NCBI GenBank assembly: GCA_013398175.1 | Contig: VZRZ01003063.1 | Span: 588,621-652,620 of the forward strand | Source of the DNA: Climacteris rufus | Lineage: Eukaryota; Chordata; Aves; Passeriformes; Climacteridae | Length of the DNA stretch: 64,000 nucleotides | Direction of reading: 5' to 3' | In this document: piece by piece, positions 36,053 to 47,270 of the stretch | Layout: each line of letters starts with the position of its first letter | How positions within the stretch are numbered: the first letter of the stretch is position 1 | The notes under the pieces: generated by a model | What the model saw: the letters and a program-made list of their open reading frames with translations, nothing else | Told to the model about the DNA's origin: nothing | Database searches by the model: none | Position numbers and translations under genes: made by a program

Positions 36053-36661
36053 AAGCTAAATTTGACTGGTTTTGCTCAGTTTCATTTTTTTACATTGGTA
36101 TCTGCAGAGTTTACAGTAAACCCCAGTTTTAAATTGCTCATCTCTCCAACTCTTTGGGAAAAGTCTGGGAACAGTGCAGGCATCTATGATTTAGCTAAAG
36201 TCTGGTTATTGGGGTTAGTACAAGAGTAATTGGTGGGAGGCTGTAGATGACCTTACAGTCATTTTGAGGTTGGCACATAGACTCCACTTTAATGGTGCAG
36301 CATAACTCTTATGCCGAGTTTATTCTCCAGGTTAAATATAATTCAAGTTAGATGGCAACTACAGGGGCTCTGTTCCCTTTCACTCCACAGAATAACCCTT
36401 CATGGCAAGGTAAGTGGGCTCTCAAATTTATGGGAAGATTTGCAAAGCCGTAGATTTCCCCCTGATTGCTTTCTGACTGAAATATACCCTCAGACCAAAA
36501 GGGGGTCGTGCCATTTAGCAGTGCTGCCATGACAAAACAGCTTCTTGGACTGAAAATAAAGTAGAGATAAGTAGTTTTGACCATGAAGCAGTTTTGTCAT
36601 GCCTTAGGTTTCTTATAATGGCCTGCTTGGATTTTAGGACTGAGTCTTTTTGTATTTTATT
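36053..36661. other. Unique non-coding DNA
   Basis: Spacer between two minus-strand CR1s. Only short frames; nothing recognised. Confidence 0.5.
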
Positions 36662-36815
36662 GAACCACTGAATATCCTGAGTTGGAAAGGACCCACAGGG
36701 ATCATCCAGCCCAGCTCCTGGCCCTGCACAGACACCCCAACAATCCCACCCTGGGCATCCCTGGGAGTGTTGTCCAAACCCTCCTGGAGCTCTGGCAGCC
36801 TTGAGGCCGTGACCC
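36662..36815 (-). mobile_element. CR1 LINE 3' fragment (type B)
   Basis: GAACCACTGAATATCCTGAG, then CATCCAGCCCAGCTCCTGG, GACACCCCAACAATCCCACC and CTGGAGCTCTGGCAGCC follow the same order as the copy at 8310-8745. About 155 bp remain. Confidence 0.9.
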
Positions 36816-37296
36816 CCTGGAATATTTAGAATCCCAGTTACAACCCACCAAAGATGGAAGAGTTGAAAAGATTACTCAGGAGGTTAATGCTGCCAAGTAG
36901 CCAGACTTAATTGGGAGTAGCAGGTTTCTTAACATACGTGTGGATGTTTGCACCTGTGTGCACTGTGCATGGTCACAGGGCCAGCAAGAAGTAAAGGACA
37001 TTTCAGCTGAGTTGTTTTTACTGTATTTACCAGCTATGAAAATTAAACTCCTGGAAATTCATGGCTCTGCCAGAGGATTCTCATGTTGTAGTCATCTATA
37101 GATAGATCCCTAAAATGACCAACAAAAGAAGTAACAACCTAATCTGTATAATGCTGTAAGCTGGGTAACAGTATGGCACTAAAACTGAAAAGTATCTGAC
37201 CCAGTTGGAAAAAAGGGCTGGATTTTATATGCCAGAGTTCAGGAAAGTCCATTATTTAATGGCTACAATCACTGAACTGTATATTGCGAAGTAATG
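36816..37296. other. Unique non-coding DNA
   Basis: No feature recognised; frames are very short. Confidence 0.5.
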
Positions 37297-37400
37297 GAAT
37301 CTGGAAATGGGTTTGGAGGGACCTTAAAGCCCATCCAGTTCCACCCCTTGCCACGGGCAGGGACACCTTCCAGTAGCCCAGGTTGCTCTATCAAAGCCCA
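37297..37400 (-). mobile_element. Short CR1 3' fragment (type A)
   Basis: AATCTGGAAATGGGTTTGG, AGCCCATCCAGTTCCACCCC and GGGCAGGGACACCTTCCAG match the terminal ~100 bp of a reverse-complement CR1, ending at CCAGGTTGCTC. Confidence 0.88.
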
Positions 37401-40400
37401 GCACAAGCTCAGGGACTGTTGTTGTGTGAATCTCCCTTTTCCCCATGTCCTCACTTTCCCAACTCCTGTTTTTCCCCTTTTCTCCTTCGTAATGCCACTG
37501 CACAACTGTAACAGCAATGGTACATACACAGCAAAACATTAAAAATATCCAAACTGGGCACTGTGGCTGTGAAAATAAAGCTTTGCAGTTAAAATTAGTT
37601 CAGCTAACATCACTTGGTACCACAGACAGATGTAAAATGCCCAATTAGAAGGCTCAGAAAAAGTTTGTTTTACTGCAGAGCAGAAGATGTAGGGCACAAG
37701 AGCAGAAGGGGACTGGGCTTCAATAGTAAACAAAAGCAGTTTAGTTTTTCTCTAATGAAGATGTTCTCACTGAAGTTTTACAGACTCAAAAACCTCTGGC
37801 ACGTTGCACAAAATGGTGTGGGGTGAAGGGATTGTTTTGTCAGGACCATACCCACAATGCGCTCCATAAAGATGCTTTTAAAAGAGTGAAAGCGTTCGAT
37901 AAAAAACAAAAACGATGGGTTTGGAGCAATTTTCTAAGATGTTCAGAGTGTGAAGTCAGAAGCAGCAGCAGGTAGGTACCAGCTGAGGACAGATAGGAAT
38001 GGACTCAAAGCCTTGAATCCAAAGGGAGTTTTTCCGCCGGTTTCAAAGGAGCTGTGCCCAGCAGGCTCTGGTGGCTGATGGTCTGTCATTGGAACAGAGG
38101 TTTGTCCCACTTGGGATGCACTAAAATACAGTGTCTGTGATCCTTCCAAATGGCCCCAAACTCAAAGGCTGGTGCAGACAAAGGCACAGTCTTTCTTGTC
38201 CCTTCTCCAAAGCTCTGTAATGAAAGACCATCGCTAAAGTGCTGCTCCCATTTTCGACCCGGCTTCCCAAAAATGAGGGACTCACTTTTACCACAGCGCT
38301 GCTGCAGGACAGGCAATACATTATTCATGGGTTCAGGCTTTCTGAGGAGTAGACAGCTGAGGACCTGGCAGAATAAGACCTGTGTTTCCCCTCAGAGCTG
38401 TAGGGGGTTTGCATAGAGGTTCCAGCTCTAAATAACAAAATAGGTCAGTTGAATCTTTTTGCTTAATTTGCAGTATATAATCACCCAAGCATCCTCTCCT
38501 GATCAGATCCAGACTGACAGCAAATCAGCAAATAATTATTACTTAGATTTTATTATACTATTAATTTGCCTCTGGTGGTTTTTTTTTGTGTTGGTTTGTT
38601 TACAAGTTAGGTCATTTCTTTAGAGATAAGAAGCTTCTTTTTTATTTGACTTTCCTTCACCTGTGCAAGGCTCCTCTCACAACACTATAATGGTCTTTTG
38701 AAAAAGATTTGTTGATTCTGAGGTCATAAGGAGCACAAGACATAAAACTTCCCTGAATTAATTTCTTTCATCAAATCCCATCGAGTGTCTAGGAAAAATA
38801 AAACCACAAAATTCCACTGTTGGTGTAAATATTTCCTCTGATGACGAGTCTGCTGCTATCAGCAAGATATTCTAGTGGGTTTTTAATTACAAACTGTAAA
38901 ACCTTTCCTTTGGCTCTGTTAAAATACCTATTGTTTGCAGTGGCTCAGTTAACTGAAATATGAAGGTTACATTTTTATCAGCTGTCAACTTTGCCTCTTT
39001 ACTCTTTGCATTGTGTACCACCCTCCCCCCCATACAAATGGAGTCCTCTCTTCCAAATAATTGAAGAAGCTAATAATTGCTGTCATGTGGTGAACCTTCC
39101 CTGACAGCATTGCTCACATAACTGAGACCCTGGCCACACTTTTCCAGCTCCAACTCATGAGCTGATTCTGTCGTGCAGGGAGGCAAAAACATGGATAATT
39201 TTTATGGGGAAAACCTACCCACAAGCTCCAGACTGTGCCTGCCTTGCTGTAATGATTCAGGTAGGCTTTAGGAATTCTAGAACCTTCTGACAGAGATTGG
39301 GCAGGAAGCTGAAGGGTTGTTGTGACCCAAATACAGCAGGAATTGGTTTATGTGGAGTGGGAACGGAGAGCTTGGCCCAAGACTATGAGGTCTTGACCAA
39401 CCAGCCAAGTTGTAAAGCACTCAATAGGGAACCAGGAGCCCCTTGTGGGATTATCTCTACACAGACAACAAATATCAGGTAGAAGTCCAAGCCCACAGTG
39501 CAGGACCTGGGCTGCAACCCAGGAACAGACACATCCAGCAGTGAGATGTGCATTCCTGTCCCCTGGGCCTGTGGTGCTGGTCCCAAATGGGTCAGGGGAA
39601 GGACTGGAGAGAGTGAAATCTGTGAGTGTCAGAGGATAAAAGTCATACAGCAGAAACCTTATCAGAGAAATCACAACCCACCTGCTTTGCCTATCCCACT
39701 TAGTAAATTATGAATGTAATGTCCCTGTGTGGTGTGGTTCTGTTCTTGGGGCTATCTCATCCCTAAATTCCCATGAAACACCATCAGAGAGCATAACACA
39801 ACCCACTTCAAGCCCTGCTCAAACATCACCATCCCCAACAAGCCTGCTGTGGTTTGCTGGAGGATATGTTTGGGGGGGGTTTCTTTCTTTTTTGTTACAT
39901 GCAGCTTCTTTCTTCCAACTGAGACTGACTGAATAAAAAGCGAGGCAAAACAATAATCCCATAAATATTTCTTAAGCAATTCCAAGTAGCAAGAGCTAAG
40001 CTAAAGCATCTTTTAGGATTTTCAACTTCACTCAACAACGATAACACGCACAATGCAAAGAAATTACCCAAGTGTGAAAGACATTTATCTGAACAAGTAA
40101 ATTACAATGGCACTGAGAGCAAACCCGCCTGTGACTTCAATTGTCAAAACCTTTTTCTGCCTTTTCAGGGTTCCAGCAGGAAAGCAGGAAAGCCAGAGCC
40201 AGGGAATAACGCAGGACAGCACATCTGTCTCCAAAGCTTTTGTTGCAAAGATACACAGGAAGCGAGATTGGGTTATTGATGGAAAAAAAATTAGAAAAAA
40301 GTAGAATGCATCTAGAGGAGCCACTTGCATCCTCTCTTGTAGGGATTATTTTGTCTCTGTTGGCATTCCTACGTCTGCCAGCCCAAATTAATGACTTCAA

Positions 40401-42017
40401 TGATTTCAGTCAGATAGTTCCAATGTTTAGAGGTAAAGACATGTCAGACAGAGGAGCTTTCAGATTTTAGCAAAACATTTTATACTCTGAGAGCCACCTA
40501 CATCTATTAACTCTAAAAAGGTTGTAATTTTCCCAAAATGTCCTTTGTCCTTGTCTTGCAGCGTGAGGACAAAAAATGAGGTTCAATATCAAATGCAGAG
40601 ACGTGGTGCCTTTGTGTTAGATAAATGTCCCTGCCCTGGCACTGCGACCTCCCTTCCCTATATTACTCCACGAGGGAAATTTAGGAGCACTGCAAATCCA
40701 GGGCTGAGTTATCCAAGGTGTTACCTGCAGCAATTACCAAGGCTTTAAGGGCAAGTGCTACATAATTCTTTGAGCTGGAAAAGGTGTTTCTGTGAGATAA
40801 AATGGCCCAGTTCAAAATATCAGAGGTTATCATGCAGCTGGGTGTTCAACTCCTGGAATTGTTTTTAATGCCTCAGATTAGCAGCACCTGGAGATTGCAA
40901 CCCAGCATTTATTGATTTAAAGTAGTGCTGGGGGGGACTGGAGAGCCTTCTAATCCTCCTTTTGCCAATAACCCCCTCCAGGGTCTAATAGCAGCCACTA
41001 GACCTTGGTGCTTCTGTTTCTTCTCAAGCCTTTAGTGGAGTCATCAACTTGAAATTCATTAAGACATGAGCCACTCATTATTTCTGTTTGTGAAGCATCT
41101 TCCACATGGTGGCCTCAGTGTTTAGGGCCTATAGTTCCTGCTGCTGCATAAATAAATTCAGAATAAGATCCAAGTAGAGGATTCTTTCCATACCAATGCT
41201 GTTGGTTGTTTTGTTGGGATTTTTTTTCCCAGGGAAACTGTGGAGAGAGTTGCTGCAGACAGACTTGAGTTACATTAGTCATCAAAAATCCCAGTCTGAA
41301 GTGGAATATTCATTTCAGAGGTATTTTAACCTGCTGACAGAATCAATTGCAGTGAGTGGGTGGCATTTTAAAAGCATTTCTTTCCTTTGACTTGAAAGAA
41401 CTCCTTAAGATAAGAATAGTTACCATCTGAATGGAGTTAACATCCCAGAGAATACATGGAGCCACAGGTGGATGCAAAGAGATATTTGCTCTTTTTAGTC
41501 AGTGATCCTAATTTTTTTTTTCATTTCCCACTTGACCTGTCTTGACTGGCACCTAAAAATTTCGATTTAAACAACTGGTTGAGATTCATTTGCTACAAGT
41601 TATAAGTAGGAATAGTGTTCTGATTAGCAATGAGGCTCTCACCCTCTGAAGAATAAAGATGAATCAGCTTTGAAGGGGGGTATGAATATGCATACAATAC
41701 CAAAGCTGTCAGACAGGAACCAGATTATTGATTTAAATTGCCTTTGGTTACTTAACACACTTGTAATAAGTTCTGCAGTTTAAAAAAGGGGGGTGAACCT
41801 GCTCCAGGTGCTGGTGTGAGGGAGGAGCACTGTACCCTCTCTAGTCCTGGTTTACAGCCTTGCTCTTCTATTTATATACATTTTCCCCTTCACCCTCTCT
41901 GCTGATTTTAATATGGACATTTTACCAGCACGTTTTGCTTTGAACACCACAGGATGTGCAAAATAAGTGAATGAAAGACATGACCCCAGAGTTCAGGAGT
42001 TCTCTCTGTCTGAATCA
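37401..42017. other. Unique non-coding DNA
   Basis: No gene or element is supported in 4.6 kb. Short homopolymer runs occur (T-run near 38578, G-run near 39871). Frames of up to 108 codons overlap on opposite strands. The AT-rich part at 38.4-39.1 kb is unremarkable. Confidence 0.5.
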
Positions 42018-42138
42018 CTAAAGTAGGAAAAGATTTTTAAGACCATCAACAACCAACCCAGCACCACCACCATGTTCAGCACTAAACCATGTCCTCAAGT
42101 GCCACAGCCACAAGTTTTTTGAACGCTTTCAGGGATGT
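42018..42138 (-). mobile_element. CR1 LINE fragment (type C)
   Basis: Matches a different CR1 3' type: AACCAACCCAGCACCACCAC, AGCACTAAACCATGTCC, AAGTGCCACAGCCACAAG, then TTTCAGGGATG. Similarity ends exactly where the second copy of the 313-bp unit begins, so that unit may have been inserted beside or into it. Confidence 0.82.
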
Positions 42139-42144
42139 GATGTT

Positions 42145-42456
42145 CATAAGGAATGAAACTTCAATTCACCATACATCAATAAAAAGCTCATCTACTGATA
42201 ATCAATGAGACTTTAATGAACTTTTTGGAAGTTATATCAATTTCAGAGCAGGCTGCCAGGTGTTCTCTCCAACATGGAAAGAGAATAAAAGATAGGAACT
42301 AAACATTTCTTACACAAGTCCATATTTCATTACTCCTGGCTTGGAAACCATTATAAGAATCTCAGAAAGTATTTTTATTTCTCTGTGAATTATTTCATTT
42401 TCAATGTTTACCTAATCACATTCATTTTCAGCATCATGGAGACTGCATGGATTCCT
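42145..42456 (+). repeat. 313-bp duplicated unit, copy 2 (of two)
   Basis: Direct-orientation match to 35430-35742, starting CATAAGGAATGAAACTTC and including TCTCAGAAAGTATTTTTATT (identical in both). It sits between a type-C CR1 fragment and a longer type-A CR1. The copies are 6.7 kb apart. The main difference is a small deletion in this copy near its middle. Confidence 0.85.
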
Positions 42457-42920
42457 GAATCATGGAATGACAGAAACATGGAATGGTTTGGGTTGGAAGG
42501 GTCCTTAAATCTCATCCAGCCCCACCCCCTGCCATGGGCAGGGACACCTTCCACTATCCCAGGTTGCTCCAAGCCCCATCCAGCCTGGCCTTGGACACTT
42601 CCAGGGATGGGGCAGCCACAGCTTCTCTGGGCACCCTGTGCCAGGGCCTCCCCACCCTCACAGGGAACAATTCCTTTCCAATATCCCATCTGACCCTGCC
42701 CTCTGGCAGTGTGAATCCATTCCCTCTTGTCCTGTCACTCCATCCCTTTTAAATAGTCTCTCTCCATCTTTCCTGTAGGCTCCCTGCAGGTCCTGGAAGG
42801 CCACAATTAGGTCACCCCAAAGCTTCTCCAGGCTGAACAATCCCAACTCTCTGAGCCTTTTCCCACAGCAGAGCTGCTCCATCCCTCTGATCATCTTGGT
42901 GCCTCCTCTGGACTTGCTCC
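42457..42920 (-). mobile_element. CR1 LINE 3' region, about 465 bp (type A)
   Basis: Begins GAATGACAGAAACATGGAATG, continues through the type-A blocks, GTCTCTCTCCATCTTTCCTG, CTCCAGGCTGAACAATCCC, CTCTGATCATCTTGGTGCC and CCTCTGGACTTGCTCC. It extends about 155 bp further 5' than the CR1 joined to duplicated unit copy 1. Open frames across it are repeat shadows. Confidence 0.94.
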
Positions 42921-42956
42921 TTGTTGGTCCCTTCCAGCTCAGGATGCTCTGAGTCT
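42921..42956 (+). mobile_element. Tiny CR1/SINE 3'-tail remnant
   Basis: TTGTTGGTCCCTTCCAGCTC followed by AGGATGCTCTGAG resembles the sense-strand CR1-type tail also seen on the SINE at 16.4 kb. Only about 36 bases are present, directly against the minus-strand CR1. Confidence 0.5.
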
Positions 42957-43747
42957 ATCTGGGGTTTGATGATCACATGAATGTATCTACTGCTATCAAA
43001 AAGTTGCAGTGGGATTACATCTAAGTGGTAGCACTGAATACATTTTCCCATCCGAATATAGTTTTGTCCCACTAAATAACATTTATTAATGTAGACATTA
43101 AGAGGATCTAATTGAAGCAGCTGACAAAGGCAATCCTGGAAGATGAAGACTGATATCAACTAAACGTTATTGTGAAAACTGGTTGTGCCCCTGTTGGAGT
43201 TGGCAAAGCTCCAGCTGATTCCCAAAGCAAAGTGACCACGCAGGGATCTTGGGAATAAGGGTTGGGACAGCCCACCTGAGCTGTCCCAGGCACAGCATTT
43301 GCATTGCTCAAATCCACAACCCCTCATCCAGCAGTTTTCCTGCCCCTCCTTGTTTCCCAGTTCCTGCAAGCACAACTCCCAGGCCACAGCTCCTTATCCC
43401 AATATCTGTGTCCACATGCAAACACAGCCCTACCTGCACAGATGGAGGTTCAATGCTCCTTATTTGCCATCCACTGCTTGCCAGTTGTTATTTCAATTAT
43501 CTTTGGCTACAATCATTTCAGCCGGCTGGCTGGGGGGCAGGCAAGGCCCTGAGGAGAAGGTGGCGTGTTCTCAATGACAAACCCTCCAGGAAGCCAGAGA
43601 TGATGTGGCCATGGTGGTGAACACTGGAAAACTCCGCAACTATTACAAAAACAGGCCAAAAGCAGCACACAAAATCTGTGAGAATAATTTGACAAACTAG
43701 CACAGAACAGTGAATACATTTAATAGCTATTCTGGGCCTAATTTAAC

Positions 43748-43748
<1 letters not shown>
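42957..43748. other. Unique non-coding DNA
   Basis: No element recognised before the poly(A) run. Overlapping frames (up to 123 codons) in several phases at 43.2-43.6 kb show no domain. Confidence 0.5.

Positions 43749-43786
<38 letters not shown>
43749..43786 (+). repeat. Poly(A) run, 38 bases
   Basis: An uninterrupted 38-base A tract followed by five G and then, three bases on, an assembly gap. No retroposed body is recognisable upstream. Its true length is uncertain because such runs are error-prone in sequencing and assembly. Confidence 0.9.
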
Positions 43787-43789
<3 letters not shown>

Positions 43790-43794
43790 GGTAA

Positions 43795-43808
43795 NNNNNN
43801 NNNNNNNN
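43795..43808. other. Assembly gap (14 N)
   Basis: Fourteen undetermined bases directly beside the long A tract and G5 run, so the gap is probably caused by the low-complexity sequence. The actual missing length is unknown. Confidence 0.98.
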
Positions 43809-46800
43809 AAGAAAGAGGTTGAGTAGTTTTTTCTTTCTTTTTATGACTGTGAAATACTCAGACAAAAAATTACCAAGCACTTTGAGCACTGCCACAGTCA
43901 GCTTTTCACCTGAGAGCACCATAGAAACATCTTTGATTTAACTGCTTTTCCTTCCTCCTAATTTTTTAGTGTTTTGATGATTTTTAAATTCTCTGTACAC
44001 AGAGAAAACTTTTTTTTTTTTTAGTTTTTTGGGGTTTTTTGGTTGGTTGGTTGATTGGTTGGTTGGGTTGGGGTTTTTTACAATGATTCAATTGTTCTTT
44101 TTTTCTTAAAGAAAAACCCCAGAACACCATTGTTTTTCACAACACTGTTGGACTGTTGCTCCTGAGACATACAGAGGCACACTAATGGCTTCAACACAGC
44201 ACCTCTTTGTAGCTCAGCCTTAGAAGTCCAAGGACCTGAATGATTAAATCAGGGAACAATGTCCTGAAGGAAGCTGTGGCATCATGTGAAAGCCCCAGCA
44301 CCGTCACAGCCAAACCAGCACAGGTCTGATCTACAGATCCAGCTTTGCCCTCCCTTTCTCCCACCAGCAGCAAAAGGATGGAGCAGAGCTGCCTGAAGTT
44401 CATCCTTTTCCATACCTCCAGTGACTGGCTTACCTGGAGCTGGAAGGGCAACATTAGGTGCTGTCACACAACCACTTGCAATTGATTCTGTAGGCTTCTC
44501 ACTGTTACTACATAAGATTTTTTTTCTTGGGGAAGATGAAGGTTGAAGCCTGTCTGGTGCCAGCACACAGCCACTGCCATGTAAACATCATAAATTAGAG
44601 CTCCTTCTTTGAGAAGCTGAAAGACAAGGGTGTTTGCACAGGTAATTACAGAAAAACACGGATTTATTCAAACAATGTCTTACAGGTAAATCCAAAAGTA
44701 TAGAGCCAGCCAGATGATTTGTCTGATAAATGCATCCATCTTCCTAATGTGCCTCTTTTCCTGACATGGGCTGAACAACTCAAGTGCCTGAGCACATCAT
44801 CAGTAACCTTGAAAAGTAAAAGTCAATATTTGTGGAAAAAAAATCCTTGCACAGAGATGCAGGAAAACTTCAAGCTGGAAATCTCAGCAGGGACACCTGC
44901 TAGCTGATGACTGGGCACGTTTGACATGTTGTTATTTAAATAGGATTAAGCATCCAGAGCAAATGATGGGGGGGATGTTTGAAAGTTCCCTTCAGCAGGA
45001 AAATTCCTCACTACCTTCCAGACCTTTGATCATCCCAGTGCCTCAGCTGGCTGCTGCAGATCAGCTTCTGCAGCACGAAAATGCTTTAACAAGACAACTC
45101 AGGGGGGACAAGAGTGGAGCTTCGTGTCACTTGGCAAAGCAAGTGCAAATTGCCTTTGCAGGACCATCTGCTGAGATAGCAATTTGTCTCCATCAGGGAA
45201 GGAGCACATGGGTGGAAGCACTGCTAATACAGTGTGCCTTTGAAATAAATCACTTTATGCACACACAGATCATGTTGTGAGGTTTCTCTTTTAGGGTGAT
45301 GCTTCTCTGGGGGCAGCGAAGTAATGGTAAGTTTGCACCCATGTGGAGTTCGGGTTGTTTGCCCCATCAATCAGCAGACAGTGCAAAGGAGATGTGATAA
45401 TAAAGCCTTCACTTGCACAGGCAACTGCAACATTCTGTGTCTTACCAGGATAGGGAGAAAATTGTCCTGATAGATGGAAAAAAACCCCAAGCCAGATGTG
45501 GGGAGGCAGGGGACTGAGGCTGTAACTCGGCCGGACAGTGATGCGCTGCTTGACCTCCTGAGGTTCTGCCAGCCAGGACATTTTCCAGCTGAGCAACCTT
45601 CTTGTGAAAAACAGCGATTCAAGGGAAGAACAGCACTCTGAGCACTTTGTAGCAGTGTGCCAAGTATATCAAGACATCTGACAGCACGAGCTAGAGATGT
45701 TTTTATCTAGGAATGTTTTATTTAGCCCGTGAAGGAAAGGCTTGGAGCTTCCAGCTCAGGGCAGAGAAGAAGGAACCCCTGTTCCTGCATTCCTGCAGGA
45801 CCACAGGTTTAGCTTCATCCCTACCTATTTATTTGTGGGTTGCAGTACATCAGAATCTGGGATCTGTTGTCCTTCTGGCATTTTGGACCAAATTCTGCAC
45901 TGGGCTCTGGTTGCCCTCCTGCCTCCATGGTGTGCTCAGTGTGAGGCTGGAGTTTGTGAGATGCTGCTCTGGAAGCATCTCCTGTGTCCCTCTGCCTGTA
46001 AAGCCCAAGGTCTGAGGCACCAGGGCTCAGCTCTGCAGGAATCAGGGACACTGAAATGTGACAACAACAGAAAAAAAGGTCTGGCATAACTTCCCTACTC
46101 CTAAAACTGCATATTAAGGACATTCCCAGGGAGAAGCACCTGAGACCCTTTGGGAAAACAGTGAAGTGCCAAAAGATAAATCCTTTTAATTAAAGGCGTT
46201 AAGGTAAAGTTTCATACCTGAAAAGAACAGTGATAGGTAATAATAATTTTTTTTAAATTTTGAAATTTATAATTCTATTGGTCAAACAGCAAACTCTCAA
46301 ATCAAATTATTGACAGACATTTTTCATTATTGGCAGATTAGAGAAAGAATTGATACCATGGGCACATTGCTGTTGTTGCTACAGGTGGGTGTTTTTTAAT
46401 AAATTTTGATTACTGCTTTTAATATGTTCACAGCCCAGACACAGGTGGAAATTTTCTTATTCCACTTCATTCTCCTGTGCTGATATTCAACAGCTTTTGT
46501 TTATCAGCTGTTGTATTATTACCAGCCCTAACATGCTCCAGTAGCCTCTGTGATCTGAGAGCACAGGAAAAATAAACCCTGGGAATGACAATGCTGGCAG
46601 CTGACTGGAACAAAGCCCTCAAGCTGTGCTTTAAAATGGCAATCAATATTAACTTCCATCACGCTTTAGAAACAAGATGGATTTGACAAATTGCATCAAA
46701 ACCCTACCTCCAATCGACTTTTGTAAAGGAATGTTTCTTCTATATTACATTTATGTTTCTAGAGGTTATTGAAGTTGTTTAATAATGTTTTCATGCCATC

Positions 46801-47166
46801 AGAGGATTTGTTATTACAACTGAATATTTTATTTTTTGTGCTCAGTGAAAGGAAACTAAAATCAGTGGAAAAAAATGACAAAGATACTGAAAAGGCTCAG
46901 TAGCCTGTAAGTAACCAGGAGATGTCAACTATTGTTTGCTGCCATCGTAGGATAACTTCTTGCTGTCAGGTAAAATTCACTTTATTATTTAGGCAAAACT
47001 CTTATTCATCAAGATAAAAACATGGAAATTTATACTTGATTGATTCTTCACTAAGTCTGCATGTAATTATTTTATCATAGTAGCACCCACAGTACAAAGT
47101 CAGCACAGATCAGGGCAGAAAATCTAACATACAGTTTCTCCCTTCTTCACCAGTTTAGTGACTTCC
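43809..47166. other. Unique non-coding DNA
   Basis: No gene is supported. It contains the T/GGTT low-complexity tract at 44009-44079. Overlapping frames at 44.2-46.1 kb reach 119 codons but lie on both strands without domains. The section at 46.2-47.1 kb is strongly AT-rich. Confidence 0.5.
44009..44079 (+). repeat. Poly(T) / (GGTT)n low-complexity tract
   Basis: A T-run followed by GGGGTTTTTT, then GGTTGGTTGGTTGATTGGTT-type repeats and GGGTTGGGG. The GG runs spaced by TT could form a two-tetrad G-quadruplex on the plus strand; this is inferred from pattern only. Confidence 0.85.
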
Positions 47167-47270
47167 AGTAGTGGAAGGTGTCCCTGCCCATGGCAGGGGG
47201 TTGGAATGAGATGATTTTTAAGGTCTCTTCCAACCCAAACCATTCCAGGATTCCATGACTGTATGATTCA
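47167..47270 (+). mobile_element. Short CR1 3' fragment (type A)
   Basis: Sense CR1 end: TAGTGGAAGGTGTCCCTGCC, GATGATTTTTAAGGTCTC, CCAACCCAAACCATTCCAGG and a terminal ATTCCATGACTGTATGATTC, which preserves degenerate 3'-end motif repeats. Confidence 0.92.
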
